This document shows, piece by piece, positions 8,474-17,669 of a stretch of 64,000 bases of DNA. A program made the position numbers and the translations under genes. This DNA is from Lachnospiraceae bacterium oral taxon 500 (GTDB lineage: Bacteria; Bacillota; Clostridia; Lachnospirales; Vallitaleaceae). The notes under the pieces are model-generated. The model had not been told where the DNA came from and did no database searches. It worked only from the letters and a program-made list of their open reading frames with translations. The stretch is taken from contig CP027241.1 in assembly GCA_002999035.1 (NCBI GenBank), positions 499,001-563,000 on the forward strand. The letters run 5' to 3'. Within the stretch, counting starts at the first letter, position 1, and each line of letters opens with the position of its first letter.

Positions 8474-9988
8474 TCAAACTCCGGGATGCTCGCCGCCCTC
8501 AGCCGCACCGGACGGAATCAAACACTGCTCCTTGGAAAAGCACATGGCAAACTCACTACCACTGCCCTTTTTCGAGCGCGCTCTGATTTGGCCGCCCTGG
8601 CCCGTGACCAGCGCCTTGGCAATCGCCAGTCCCAGTCCATGTCCGCCCGTTTCTCTGGCTCTGGACTCATCCAGGCGATAAAAGCGCTCAAACAAACGCG
8701 GCAGTTCTCCGGGCTCAACTCCAATTCCCTGGTCGCGCACCCCGGCGTAAACAAAGCGGTCATCGGCATAGCAAAAAGCCGTAATCTGTTTGCCCGAATC
8801 CGTGTATTTAATGGCATTATCCATAAAAATCCGCAGTACCTGCTTGACTTTGACCATATCCAAATTACACCACAACTCCGAAGCAGCCTCGGCCTGAATG
8901 ATCTGCTTTTTCGCATCGACCAGCTTCGCCTGCTCGGCTATCTGCCGGGTCAGCGCCGACAAATCAAAAATCTCATATTCAAACGACAGCGTTTGATTGT
9001 CCGACCGAGCTAAGGTCAGCAAGTTTTCAACCAATCCCTGCATATTCTGCGCCTCGTCCAAAATAGCGTCCAGTGCCTCATGCAAAATTTTTTCATCCGT
9101 CTTGCCCCAACGGCTGACCATCTTGCCGTAGCCGCCGATAATGGCAATCGGCGTCCGCAACTCATGCGATACATCCGATACGAATTGCTTCTGCCGAATA
9201 TAGTCCTGACTCAGCCGGTCAAGCATATCGTTGATGGTAACTGCCAAATCCCGCAGTTCATACTTGGTCACCGAAACATCCAGCCGCTCCTCCATATTTT
9301 TACCGGAAATCTGACCCGCTGTCCGGGTCATTTTATCAATCGGGCTTAATACCGCTTTCACCCGGCCGCCGCCAATCACGCTCAAAAAGAAAAAGCTGAT
9401 ACTGCCGGCCAAAGCCATCAAAATCACTAAAATCGCCGTATGCCGGGAATGTCTGCTGAAGCTGTGGAGTTGATAAATCACATAATCGTTCTTACCGACG
9501 CCATCCGAATACAAATTAAAATAATAGGGCTTTTTCACAATATAATTATATTTCAGCAGATAATACAGCCGCCGGTACAGAGAAGTCGGGACCGAACCCG
9601 CCACGAAATGCTCTGTTCGGATTTGCTCCTGTGACTGACTGCCGATAATATCAATCGCCAGTTCAATCGCGCTGCCTTCGCTTAAACTATCCAGTCTTTT
9701 TTTCAGCGCCTGCTGATTATAGGTGCCCCGGTCATAAGCAAGCAAAGCCTTGTTTACATTGACATTGATCTCTACTCCCAGATTATCGACGCTGTAATAG
9801 GTAAACAGGAGCGATACCACCACAATCGACAGCAGCGTCAGTACCACATATAAGGTTAAAAAGTCAAAGGTAATTTTGCGCCGGATTGAAAAATGAATCC
9901 CCCAAAAGGCCGAGCGAAAAAAATCGGCAATCCCTCCGAAAAAACGCCCGATCAATCGGACGCTCTCCCTGCCTGTTCTTCTAATCAT
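8474..9988 (-). CDS. Sensor histidine kinase
   Basis: A 504-aa membrane kinase. Two membrane helices (about residues 40-64 and 184-206) bracket an extracytoplasmic sensor of about 120 residues, followed by a HAMP linker, a HisKA domain with His275 in SDVSHELRTP, and an ATP-binding domain with N box DNAIKYTDSG, G1 box DQGIGV and G2 box GHGLGLAIAK. It overlaps the stop of its response-regulator gene by 8 nt and so is co-translated with it. The sensor matches nothing I know; signal unknown. The upstream SPFH/TPM gene cluster raises the possibility that it senses envelope stress, which is inference from position only. Confidence 0.95.
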   Translation of the reverse strand: MIRRTGRESVRLIGRFFGGIADFFRSAFWGIHFSIRRKITFDFLTLYVVLTLLSIVVVSLLFTYYSVDNLGVEINVNVNKALLAYDRGTYNQQALKKRLDSLSEGSAIELAIDIIGSQSQEQIRTEHFVAGSVPTSLYRRLYYLLKYNYIVKKPYYFNLYSDGVGKNDYVIYQLHSFSRHSRHTAILVILMALAGSISFFFLSVIGGGRVKAVLSPIDKMTRTAGQISGKNMEERLDVSVTKYELRDLAVTINDMLDRLSQDYIRQKQFVSDVSHELRTPIAIIGGYGKMVSRWGKTDEKILHEALDAILDEAQNMQGLVENLLTLARSDNQTLSFEYEIFDLSALTRQIAEQAKLVDAKKQIIQAEAASELWCNLDMVKVKQVLRIFMDNAIKYTDSGKQITAFCYADDRFVYAGVRDQGIGVEPGELPRLFERFYRLDESRARETGGHGLGLAIAKALVTGQGGQIRARSKKGSGSEFAMCFSKEQCLIPSGAAEGGEHPGV

Positions 9989-10673
9989 AAATAATATATC
10001 CCACTCCCCGAACCGTTCTGATCATCTCAATCCCATACTTCTGATCAATCTTGGAGCGCAAATAACGGACATAAACATCTATCACATTAGTATCGCCGTA
10101 ATAGTCATAGCCCCAGACCCGCTCCAGTATCTTTTCCCGCTCAAGGGCAATGTTCTTGTTGGAAATCAGATATTTGAGCAGTTCATACTCTTTCTTGGTC
10201 AGGGCAACCATTTCTTCCTTATATTTGACCTGACGCTTCATATCGTCCAGCACCAGGTCACCGTAATGGTAAATACTGCCGTTTTCCTTAATGTCATCTG
10301 ATTTTTCCCGTTTCAGGGCAACCCGAATTCTGGCCAAAAGCTCCTCAATGGCAAAAGGCTTGGTCATATAATCGTTCGCTCCCATATCCAGCCCCATAAC
10401 CTTATCCGACACGTCATCTTTGGCCGTCAACATAATGATGGCAATATTGCGGTCTGTTTGCCGGATCCGGCGGCACACCTCAATTCCGCTCATCACCGGC
10501 AGCATCAGATCCAAAATAATCAAATCGACCGCTTCCGACAGCGCCCGCGTCAGCCCCGTTCGGCCATCCGCCGCCGTAATCACCTCATAACCCTCATACG
10601 TCAACTCCAGCTCTAAAAAACGGGAAATCTTGGCCTCATCTTCAATAATCAATATCTTGCTCAATTGCTTCAC
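9981..10673 (-). CDS. OmpR/PhoB-family response regulator
   Basis: A 230-aa regulator with a receiver domain (about 1-120; acidic pocket Glu12/Asp13... and phospho-acceptor Asp55 in LIILDLMLPV, Lys in MTKPF) and a C-terminal winged helix (about 130-228) with the ALTKKEYELLKYL and VDVYVRYLRSKID signatures of the OmpR class. It is encoded immediately upstream of, and overlapping, its cognate kinase. A gap of about 110 nt separates it from the DUF4342 gene, with a TGCCCG/CGGGCA hairpin at about 10697-10716, so it may have its own promoter. Targets cannot be read from the sequence. Confidence 0.95.
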   Translation of the reverse strand: MKQLSKILIIEDEAKISRFLELELTYEGYEVITAADGRTGLTRALSEAVDLIILDLMLPVMSGIEVCRRIRQTDRNIAIIMLTAKDDVSDKVMGLDMGANDYMTKPFAIEELLARIRVALKREKSDDIKENGSIYHYGDLVLDDMKRQVKYKEEMVALTKKEYELLKYLISNKNIALEREKILERVWGYDYYGDTNVIDVYVRYLRSKIDQKYGIEMIRTVRGVGYIIYD

Positions 10674-10782
10674 TCCTAAATCATTTTTACTTCACTGCCC
10701 GCATTTTTCGGGCATTGTTTTCTTTCGCTTAGACCAATCCTCTGTCCGGCAGCAATCAGCCGAACATCTATCGCCGATTTTT

Positions 10783-11355
10783 TTATTTAATCACAATCTC
10801 CGAATATTCCTGCCAGCCCTGCTCCGCCGCAGTTCCCGATGTTTCCTCCGCCGGCTGTGCATTTATCTCTGCCTTAGCCGGTGCGGAAAATCCGGTTTCC
10901 GCCGGAAAAACACTCCGGCCGGCCGGGGGCACAGCCTCTGCCGCCTTTTTCCGCTCCGCCTCCAGATAACGGCTGACCGGCATTGTCATTTTATCCGCTT
11001 CCGGTCTGGTTAAGCTCATTTCCGAACCGGACAGCATCACCAAACCAACCATAATCAACAAAAGCAGCAAAAACGTAATTCCAGTCATGCTGACTGTCAA
11101 TATCAAGAAAAAGAAAATATAAAAAGGAATATTGATAAACATTCGATCCGCCCGGCAAATTACAATCCGGTACTGCCAAAAAGCCGTGATTCTGTCTTTC
11201 AGCACCCGGCCAAACTTATAACACCAGGAATTCTTCCGTTTGTAAACCAAATAAATCGCCCGGTCAAGGTCGCCTCCGGCTTTTTTCAGATAATACTGAG
11301 CCTCTTCAAAAGAAAGCTCCTCCCGTTCCTGCAAATCTCTAATCAATTCATCCAT
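10783..11355 (-). CDS. DUF4342-like protein with UBA-like N-terminus
   Basis: A 190-aa protein. Residues 1-45 resemble the UBA-like helical bundle of DUF4342 (SFEEAQYYLKKAGGDLDRAI); residues about 70-110 hold a hydrophobic hairpin or two membrane helices, and the C-terminal 80 residues are an Ala/Glu/Pro-rich, probably disordered tail. In DUF4342 proteins the UBA-like part is the conserved element and the function is unknown. It lies between the TPM genes and the two-component system, on the same strand, so it may link the two modules. The ATG at 11355 is the only start that keeps the UBA-like motif. Confidence 0.7.
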   Translation of the reverse strand: MDELIRDLQEREELSFEEAQYYLKKAGGDLDRAIYLVYKRKNSWCYKFGRVLKDRITAFWQYRIVICRADRMFINIPFYIFFFLILTVSMTGITFLLLLLIMVGLVMLSGSEMSLTRPEADKMTMPVSRYLEAERKKAAEAVPPAGRSVFPAETGFSAPAKAEINAQPAEETSGTAAEQGWQEYSEIVIK

Positions 11356-11477
11356 GCCTTAAACTTCCTTATCTCATCCCGGAACTGATCCGGCTCTTTT
11401 AAAAAACGAGCGCTGTTTTACTCCGGCTTTGCTATCCCCGCTGAAACTGTGTTCAGGTGTATCGCCCGCTGCCGGCG

Positions 11478-12269
11478 CTAAAAACTTCTGGTGCCGCCGC
11501 TGCTTCGGCTGGTGCTGCCGCTGGCGTGACTGCTGCCGCCGCCCGAACCGCTGGAACGCTCAATTTTCCGGCTGGTAACATGTTTATGCGAAAAAGTATC
11601 CGCTCTCTGCTGAAGCCTAAAACTGCCGCCGACCTCAAACTCCGACGATCTCGGTTTGCCGTTTTGATTATGCCCGGCCCGGATCCCCAGCGTGATCAGA
11701 GCCGCACCGATTAAGGCTACTGCCAGCGCCTTAAAGGAAAACAGCATACTTATAACTTTTTCTAAAAAAGTCTGATTGTACCGCTGGTACAAGCGGTAGG
11801 ATTCGCGTACAAAAACATCGACCGCACCGGCATAATCCTCATCTCTAAGTTTTTCCCCGACTTTTTCCGATACCCTGTCAATATTGGCATCACTGTCAAA
11901 CACCGGATACATCGCATCGCCAAAGGCTCTGAGCGAAATCTTGCGGTTGGCCATATCAACCAGCATCACTGCGCCAAGCCGGCCATCCCCCAGGCCATAG
12001 TTATTTTCATCATAAAAGTTTTCAATATACCTAGTATAAACCGACTCTTCCGGCTCGGAAAAGGGTTCTGAAAAAATAATCAAATAATCAATCTGCTTTT
12101 CTGCACTGAACTCCGCTAACTTGGCATTGACTTCAGCTGCTTCTTCATCCGAAAAAACACCGTAATCATCAATTAAGTTCGGTCTTTCCGCTGCCACCGG
12201 CCGCCATACTAAAAACAGAAACGCAAAAAAGAACAACAATCCCAACTTTCTTTTATTTATCTTGGCCAT
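11478..12269 (-). CDS. TPM-domain (YgcG/YdjH-like) secreted membrane protein
   Basis: A 263-aa protein: signal peptide or anchor (about 8-27, ending near VAAERP), a TPM domain (about 30-165) beginning LIDDYGVFSDEEAAEVNAKL, one membrane helix (about 180-200), and a Ser/Gly-rich C-terminus ending SSGGTRSF. TPM domains belong to a fold first tied to phosphatase activity and to photosystem II repair; in Bacillus YdjH the exact role is unknown. It is the downstream member of a tandem pair, about two-thirds identical by eye to 12314-13087 except in the tail. The cluster parallels ydjG-ydjH-ydjI, suggesting work at the membrane with the SPFH protein. Confidence 0.85.
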   Translation of the reverse strand: MAKINKRKLGLLFFFAFLFLVWRPVAAERPNLIDDYGVFSDEEAAEVNAKLAEFSAEKQIDYLIIFSEPFSEPEESVYTRYIENFYDENNYGLGDGRLGAVMLVDMANRKISLRAFGDAMYPVFDSDANIDRVSEKVGEKLRDEDYAGAVDVFVRESYRLYQRYNQTFLEKVISMLFSFKALAVALIGAALITLGIRAGHNQNGKPRSSEFEVGGSFRLQQRADTFSHKHVTSRKIERSSGSGGGSSHASGSTSRSSGGTRSF

Positions 12270-12313
12270 ACTCCCTTCCTCCCAAAAATTCTATCTTTTT
12301 TTGTCATCAAAGA

Positions 12314-13087
12314 CTAAAAGCTTCTGGTGCCGCCGCTGCTGCTGCCGCCGCTGCTGCCGCCTGAACTGTCGGAACTCTCAATCTTCCGACTGGTAACGGT
12401 ATTATGCGTAAAAGCATCCTGTTTCGTATAAAGATTAAAACTGCCCCTAACCTCAAACTCCGATGATTTCGGTTTGCCGTTTTGATTGTGATCGCCCCAA
12501 ACTATCAGCATAACCAATCCCCCGCCAATTAACGCCGCCGCCAGACCCCTAAGGGAAAACATCATGTCAAACACGCTTTCCATAAAAGTCCGGTTATAGC
12601 GCCGGTATAGGCGATAAGATTCGCTCATAAAAACATCAACCGCACCGGCATAATTCTCATCCCGAAGTTCTTCCCCGACTTTTTCGGCTACAGTATCAAT
12701 ATTGGCATCACTGGCAAACACCGGGTACATCGCACTTCCAAGACCCCTGACCGAAATCTTGCGGTTCGCCATATCGACCAGCATCACCGCGCCAATCCGA
12801 TCCTTCCCCCAGCCATAGCCATTTTTATAATAAAAGTTTTCGATATAATCGGTATAAACTGACTCTTTCGGATTAGAAAAAGGTTCCGAAAAAATAATCA
12901 AATAATCAATCTGCTTTTCTGCGCTGAACTCCGCCAGCTTGGCACTGACTTCGACCGCTTCTTCATCCGAAAAAACACCATAATCATCAATTAAGTTGGG
13001 TTTTTCCGCCGTTATCGGCTGCCCCGCCGACAACAGGAAAATGAAAAAAAGCAGCCCGAGCAAGCGCAATTTATATATTTTTTTCAT
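12314..13087 (-). CDS. TPM-domain secreted membrane protein, tandem paralogue
   Basis: A 257-aa paralogue of the next gene downstream (11478-12269), which starts 44 nt later. Same layout: signal segment with cleavage near QPITAEKP, TPM domain about 28-165, one membrane helix about 178-198, and a short Ser/Gly tail ending SSGGTRSF. Long shared blocks such as EFSAEKQIDYLIIFSEPF and DMANRKIS show recent duplication, while the region after the membrane helix (residues 215-240) has diverged more. Two TPM proteins in one operon could form a heteromer. Expression is probably driven from the SPFH promoter upstream. Confidence 0.85.
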   Translation of the reverse strand: MKKIYKLRLLGLLFFIFLLSAGQPITAEKPNLIDDYGVFSDEEAVEVSAKLAEFSAEKQIDYLIIFSEPFSNPKESVYTDYIENFYYKNGYGWGKDRIGAVMLVDMANRKISVRGLGSAMYPVFASDANIDTVAEKVGEELRDENYAGAVDVFMSESYRLYRRYNRTFMESVFDMMFSLRGLAAALIGGGLVMLIVWGDHNQNGKPKSSEFEVRGSFNLYTKQDAFTHNTVTSRKIESSDSSGGSSGGSSSGGTRSF

Positions 13088-13181
13088 GCTCTTCCCTCTG
13101 AGAAATACTATCCTTCCCGCCGACAGTTTGGACGTGAAGTTGAATTTCCTAATATTTACGCCGTCAGACTAAAGTTCGTCT

Positions 13182-14270
13182 CTACCAACCCAAGATGCCG
13201 CCGCCGATGAATCCCGCCAGCAACCAGACTATCATAAATGCCGTGCCGAATACCGCTGCCAGCTTGGCCTTACTGACCGGCACCTCGCCGTATATCTTGC
13301 CGGTCTGGCCATTAACCACATACTGCATGGCTTTCCCCTGATAAATATTTGTCAGCAAATAAACCGGAAACAGGGTATAATCTGCACTTATATTTTGAAA
13401 ATCAATTTGCTCCGCCTGCGAGTTATAGCTGGAATAGCTGATCGTTCCGCGCACCTTGCTTCTGGCGTAGTCACGCATCCGGCCTTTGGCTCGCTCCTGC
13501 AATTCCTCTTTGCCCTGATCAAAACGTTCGGCAAAAAAGCCGGTCATATAATCCATCGAAAAATCAGTCATTTCTTCAAACCGGAACGGTTCAATCGCAT
13601 TCATGGCCGTATCGTCCATCTTGGTGGAAGCGTCAACCGGTACATTCTTATAAGAAATCGTTCCATCCCGAACTACATTGTAATAAGATGTTTCCGTGTA
13701 CTCCATATTACCGCTCTGCCATGTTCTGGTAGTTGTACCGACGCCCGCCATATAAACCCGGACATTATCCGAGCCATACAGCCAAAACGGCGCGTATACA
13801 CCCCGGATTTTTTCAATCTCCTCATCCTGCTTAAATGCTCCGGGCGCCAGAAAATGGCTTTTAATCCATTTGGCGTAAAGTGCTTTCGCCTGCTTTTGGT
13901 CAAATTTAAACGGTATGACATAACGCGGCGAAAACTCGCCCTGCATTCTGGCTCTGATAATCGTCGGCGACTTACAGTACAAACAGAAAGTGGCAATCGT
14001 GCCGGCATCGCCGACAATTTCGGCGCCGCAGTTCTTGCAGTGATACGAATCCAGTTCCACCGTTGGGGCGTTCTGGGGAACCGGCCGACCGGCCGCCGCT
14101 GCCCGCTGCTGTTCTCTGGCTTCTCTTTGAGCAAAAAACTGATCCAACTGCTGCTTGGTAAAAATGCTCTGGCAATAATCACATTTCCAGTTCTGTATCA
14201 CCGGATCAAAGCGCAGCCCGGCTCCGCAAGATAAACATTTATAATCCCTGACGTTTTCCATGCTTTCCAT
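13182..14270 (-). CDS. Zinc-ribbon membrane protein (YdjG-like)
   Basis: A 362-aa protein with two zinc ribbons: CLSCGAG...CDYC near residues 14-34 and CKNCGAE...CLYC near residues 77-98, then a conserved all-beta/alpha region that reads FSPRYVIPFKFDQKQAKALY, and one C-terminal membrane helix (about 335-357). This is the TFIIB-like zinc-ribbon family represented by Bacillus YdjG, which is encoded next to the TPM protein YdjH and SPFH protein YdjI. Here the order is SPFH, zinc ribbon, TPM, TPM. Probably a cytoplasmic partner tethered to the membrane. The start could instead be the Met at residue 4; spacing to GGGAG does not decide. Confidence 0.8.
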   Translation of the reverse strand: MESMENVRDYKCLSCGAGLRFDPVIQNWKCDYCQSIFTKQQLDQFFAQREAREQQRAAAAGRPVPQNAPTVELDSYHCKNCGAEIVGDAGTIATFCLYCKSPTIIRARMQGEFSPRYVIPFKFDQKQAKALYAKWIKSHFLAPGAFKQDEEIEKIRGVYAPFWLYGSDNVRVYMAGVGTTTRTWQSGNMEYTETSYYNVVRDGTISYKNVPVDASTKMDDTAMNAIEPFRFEEMTDFSMDYMTGFFAERFDQGKEELQERAKGRMRDYARSKVRGTISYSSYNSQAEQIDFQNISADYTLFPVYLLTNIYQGKAMQYVVNGQTGKIYGEVPVSKAKLAAVFGTAFMIVWLLAGFIGGGILGW

Positions 14271-14482
14271 CTCTCCCTTTTTCCTGTTTTTCTTTTGTCG
14301 TTTTTAATTCAGCTCTCCTCCCTCCGGCGTAACTTCCGGTCTCATCACGAGAGGCTTTTACAGTTTCCCGGTATCGGCGAGCCAATCCTGTATTTTTAAC
14401 TCTATCCTGTTCTAAGAGCAGAGCAAACTTTTTCGTCTGCTCTGCTCCTATTCTCTCCTTAACTTTACTTAATTGTTTTTCT

Positions 14483-16027
14483 CTATTGCTGTTCCGGCTG
14501 TTGCGGATAACCTGCGCCTTGCTGCGGATAGCCTTGCTGCCCGTTCTGCTGTGGGTAACCCTGACCACCCTGCGGGTAGCCTTGTTGGCCCTGCTGCGGG
14601 TAACCTTGTTGACCGTTCTGCTGCGGATAACCCTGCGGCTGACCTTGCTGCGGATAGCCCTGTTGACCGTTCTGCTGCGGGTAACCTTGCGGCTGACCTT
14701 GCTGCGGATAGCCTTGTTGACCGTTCTGCTGCGGATAGCCCTGCTGCGGATACCCTTGCGGCTGACCACCCTGCGGGTAACCTTGCTGCGGATAGCCCTG
14801 TTGCGGATAGCCTCCTTGCGGCGGGTAATAACCACCCTGCGGCGGATAGCCTCCTTGCGGCGGATAATAACCACCCTGCGGCGGATAGCCTCCTTGTGGC
14901 GGGTAATAACCACCCTGCGGCGGATAACCACCTTGTTGCGGATTCATCACCTGACCCATGCCCGCGCCCATACCGGTTGCATTCATGCCCATACCGATTC
15001 CGGCAAAGCCCATCATCGCTCCGCCCTCATTGCTGCCGGCCGCTTCAATTCCGGCTGCTACGCCGCGCGTCATCCGGGCAGCCCGGCGGTTCGGATCCAT
15101 CAGGATCGAATCGGCATTCATGCTCTCAAGTACTTCATTGGTCTTATCATCCAGACCGATGGAAGCAATACCGACCGAAGCAATGTAGAACCCACGCTTA
15201 GCCTGCCATTCATCATCGAGGACATCCGCCATTTCGTTGCCGATCCGGCTGGTGCTGATCTGAATCTCAACAACGCTCATGCCTTCTTTAGCCAGAGAAG
15301 CCAAAGCAGTTTGCAGCGCCATCAAATATTCATTGGTATACTGTTCGGCCATATCCTCGGTCGTCAGCGTTTCCTTACCGGTCTTGCTGCATACTTCCCG
15401 ATAAAACAGCATCGGGTCGCTGACCTTAATCGAATAGGTACCAAAAGATGTTACCTTAGCCGTCAAAAGTGTTCCGTTTAAAGTCGCCCGGTCGGCAAAC
15501 AAAATCGGCTGCTTGGTGCCAAAGCGAAAATCCGGAATCTCCTGTTGGTTGATGTAAACAACTGTTTGCTTCAGCGGTGTAGTTCCGCCAAACTTAAAAC
15601 GCTCCCAGGAATCGAGCAGCGTATTTTTCAGTCCGCCCGGTCTTTGAATCGCGTTCCGGTTAGTATTGTTGTACCCCGGAATCACGGTCTCCTGCGCCGA
15701 ACGGAAGAAAATCGACGGCGCTCTGGAATTATCCACCTGATAGTAACCTGCCTCATCAGTCGCCGACACGATTTTACCGCCGTCAACCAGAAGCATATAT
15801 GTGTTTTCAGGCACATGAATTATCGAACCATTGGTAATAACATCTGCCGTTCCTTTTGTGTTCACGCTCCGTCTGTCGTTTGCTCTGAGTCTGACACCAT
15901 AAGTTGCAATCACCTGATTGTTCATTTCCGCCGGTTCAATGGTCTCCGCCCACTGATCCGCCAGCGATCCGCCGATTGCTCCGCCCGCAGCGCCTACTAC
16001 GCCGCCTACAAGTTGAATCAAGCCCAT
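14483..16027 (-). CDS. SPFH/band-7 domain protein with repetitive Gly-Tyr-Pro-Gln tail (YdjI-like)
   Basis: A 514-aa protein. It starts [17 protein letters not shown] with ADQWAETI close behind, as in SPFH proteins of the YdjI type; the SPFH region extends to about residue 325. Residues about 330-365 are Gly/Met/Ala rich, and the last 150 residues are repeats of YPPQGGY and YPQQ(NG)QQG units. I place the start at 16027 because GGAGG at 16035-16039 lies 7 nt before it; an upstream ATG at 16051 lacks a good site. The SPFH domain forms membrane-associated oligomers; the tail is probably disordered and sticky. First gene of the YdjI-like operon. Confidence 0.88.
   Translation of the reverse strand: MGLIQLVGGVVGAAGGAIGGSLADQWAETIEPAEMNNQVIATYGVRLRANDRRSVNTKGTADVITNGSIIHVPENTYMLLVDGGKIVSATDEAGYYQVDNSRAPSIFFRSAQETVIPGYNNTNRNAIQRPGGLKNTLLDSWERFKFGGTTPLKQTVVYINQQEIPDFRFGTKQPILFADRATLNGTLLTAKVTSFGTYSIKVSDPMLFYREVCSKTGKETLTTEDMAEQYTNEYLMALQTALASLAKEGMSVVEIQISTSRIGNEMADVLDDEWQAKRGFYIASVGIASIGLDDKTNEVLESMNADSILMDPNRRAARMTRGVAAGIEAAGSNEGGAMMGFAGIGMGMNATGMGAGMGQVMNPQQGGYPPQGGYYPPQGGYPPQGGYYPPQGGYPPQGGYYPPQGGYPQQGYPQQGYPQGGQPQGYPQQGYPQQNGQQGYPQQGQPQGYPQQNGQQGYPQQGQPQGYPQQNGQQGYPQQGQQGYPQGGQGYPQQNGQQGYPQQGAGYPQQPEQQ
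14500..14950. repeat. In-gene tandem repeats encoding YPQQ/YPPQGG units
   Basis: Roughly 450 bp of short imperfect repeats with the words CTGCGGATA(A/G)CC and CCACCCTGCGGCGG, all within the SPFH gene reading frame. Unit lengths are multiples of three (mostly 24-, 36- and 42-bp composites), so copy-number change would alter tail length without breaking the frame. Confidence 0.85.
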
Positions 16028-16159
16028 ACTCTTACCTCCATCATTGGTCAACCATATCTGTATAATGTTTGAGTATTTAACTCATTCCGTTTCCCCCTCC
16101 GCCTACGCGCGACGAATACAGAAAAGTTATATCTCGGAAGTCATAAAACTCCTCAGTTA

Positions 16160-16188
16160 ATTATAGCACAGATTTTATACAAGTGCCA
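16160..16188 (-). promoter_or_regulatory. Probable promoter of the SPFH operon
   Basis: On the minus strand TATAAT is preceded at 17 nt by TGGCAC, a weak match to the -35 box. Transcription would start near 16153, giving a leader of about 125 nt before the SPFH start at 16027. The TGGCAC is not followed by TTGC at sigma-54 spacing, so a sigma-54 promoter is not supported. Confidence 0.5.
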
Positions 16189-16257
16189 GAAAAAAATAGG
16201 GTAAATTCATTACTAAAGTGAAAAAGTAATTTAAAAATACAAAAAATCTAAACCTTC

Positions 16258-17325
16258 TTATTTTAATCGAAAAATTAGTTCGACTGGCTCATGATCCGAA
16301 TAAAGAAAACCGGTTGTAAGCACCGTCAGTTTTTCGACTTCAATATTATCCGACACGATAAAGCCGTCCACCATAAAAGTTTGTGATACCCCCGGCGTAT
16401 AGGCGATATCGGCATTTCGGGCGCTGTCAACCAGTTCCGCCTGCTCTTTGGGGCTAAGCGCATCAACTGCCAGCTGAAAGTTTTGGGGCAAAAGTTCGCG
16501 CGGAAAAGGCTGTGTCCACGAAAAGTCCGCTCCCTTTGGCTCCGGTTTTAACTCATGATTAAAGTCACCTGCCACAATCACATAATTGCCCTGCGCATAT
16601 TCCGCCTCTAAATCTTGTGTCAAAACTTCCATCTGGCGGGTTCGGATGGCTTCATCAGCGCCATAAGCCGATAGATGTGCATTGATAAACACCAAATATT
16701 TGCCGTTGGCCGTTTTCATCCGAGCCACCGTATAAGCTCTGTCCAAATCCAAAAACTTAGAAAAGGAATCCGCAATCGGCAGACTCCGGCGCACGGCTTT
16801 CTCCACCGGCACCCGCGAATAGCTGGCAATCCCACTCTTATTTTTGCCATGCGGCTGATGAAACGGATAAATCAAAAACACCGAATCATAGGTCAAACCG
16901 AAAATATGAGAAAAGTTCGGCAGCGTTTCCGATAACAATTGATACTGGTTGACATGATAACTTCTGGTACCGTCAATATCCACTTCCTGAAAAGCAACCA
17001 AATCCGGCTGCCGGCCGGCAATCAAGGCAGCCGCTCCCGCAACCGTTTTTTTCACACTTTCCTTACTTTCAGCCCACGAGGATGTACCTCCGTCCATAAA
17101 GAAGCTAAAATCCGGGGTATATGCTCCAAAACCAATATTGTAGGTAATCGCCTTATAGGAAACACCAGTTTCATAAGGTGCTGCCGCCTCCGGTGCGGCT
17201 GTCGCTTTTAGTTCCAGATAATCCGGCAGCCGGGCGTAAGACAAAATGGCATAGCCCGCATATCCCCCAGCCAGTAACAAAATAATTCCAATGAAAAGCG
17301 CCAGCTTTTTTAAAATTTTTTTCAT
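16258..17325 (-). CDS. Exported endonuclease/exonuclease/phosphatase-family protein
   Basis: A 355-aa protein with an N-terminal membrane anchor (about residues 7-28) and an EEP-fold domain. Visible family landmarks are YNIGFGAY near the start of the domain, DLVAFQEVDIDGTRS with the metal-binding Glu, NAHLSAYG, VAGDFNHE and the terminal YSDHEPV with catalytic Asp-His. It could act on nucleic acids, phosphoinositide-like lipids or other phosphodiesters outside the membrane; which cannot be decided. I choose the ATG at 17325 because AAAGG lies 7-8 nt upstream and it starts directly with the Lys-rich anchor; a longer frame upstream to 17451 has no support. Confidence 0.85.
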   Translation of the reverse strand: MKKILKKLALFIGIILLLAGGYAGYAILSYARLPDYLELKATAAPEAAAPYETGVSYKAITYNIGFGAYTPDFSFFMDGGTSSWAESKESVKKTVAGAAALIAGRQPDLVAFQEVDIDGTRSYHVNQYQLLSETLPNFSHIFGLTYDSVFLIYPFHQPHGKNKSGIASYSRVPVEKAVRRSLPIADSFSKFLDLDRAYTVARMKTANGKYLVFINAHLSAYGADEAIRTRQMEVLTQDLEAEYAQGNYVIVAGDFNHELKPEPKGADFSWTQPFPRELLPQNFQLAVDALSPKEQAELVDSARNADIAYTPGVSQTFMVDGFIVSDNIEVEKLTVLTTGFLYSDHEPVELIFRLK

Positions 17326-17473
17326 ATCTTGCCTTTCCGTCAGCAAAAGATTCCTCTCCGGCAAATGGACAAATACAGCCCACCTGTCTGCACCGGATTC
17401 GCACCGCGGCGGAGTATCGGCTCTACGTTTCTCAAATTTAGCCCGGCGCATATATAATTACTCAAAGAAATAT

Positions 17474-17540
17474 CTAACGCCCATACTCGCAATTCCGCTT
17501 TCGGCAAATTACGAGCGGGCCATCTGAATTGTAACCTAAT
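17474..17540. repeat. Short palindromic repeat, copy B
   Basis: Shares CTAACGCCCAYACTCGYAATTC and the word AATTACGA with copy A at 7574-7638, with a shorter loop. It lies in the 402-nt divergent gap between the EEP hydrolase (start 17325, minus) and the CARF nuclease (start 17728, plus), about 150 nt before the hydrolase start. Confidence 0.5.
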
Positions 17541-17576
17541 TGGCAGGAGTTTGTCAAATTTCAAAGATGAAGTTCC

Positions 17577-17605
17577 TTGACATCGTTTTATCTTTTGCGT
17601 ATAAT
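17577..17605 (+). promoter_or_regulatory. Perfect consensus sigma-A promoter for the CARF nuclease
   Basis: TTGACA at 17577-17582 and TATAAT at 17600-17605 are separated by exactly 17 nt, a full match to the housekeeping consensus. Transcription should begin near 17612, leaving a leader of about 115 nt that contains a possible 23-codon leader peptide. No operator-like palindrome is visible over the promoter, so expression may be high and constitutive. Confidence 0.85.
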
Positions 17606-17669
17606 TTTATATAAGCTAGTTAAACCGTCTGTTTACAGAGAAATTTGCTCTGTCGCCAAGGAGATTGTT

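Noticed and set aside
13395-14234. Long open frame on the plus strand opposite the zinc-ribbon gene
   Set aside because: No ribosome binding site and no recognisable domain; the minus-strand frame has clear zinc ribbons and fits its operon.
14486-15481. Long plus-strand frames rich in Leu/Arg/Thr or Ala/Asp opposite the SPFH gene
   Set aside because: They are by-products of the repetitive tail of the SPFH gene, with low-complexity composition and no start site.
16183-16188. TGGCAC as a sigma-54 -24 element
   Set aside because: No TTGC element at the required spacing; a TATAAT 17 nt downstream fits a sigma-A promoter better.
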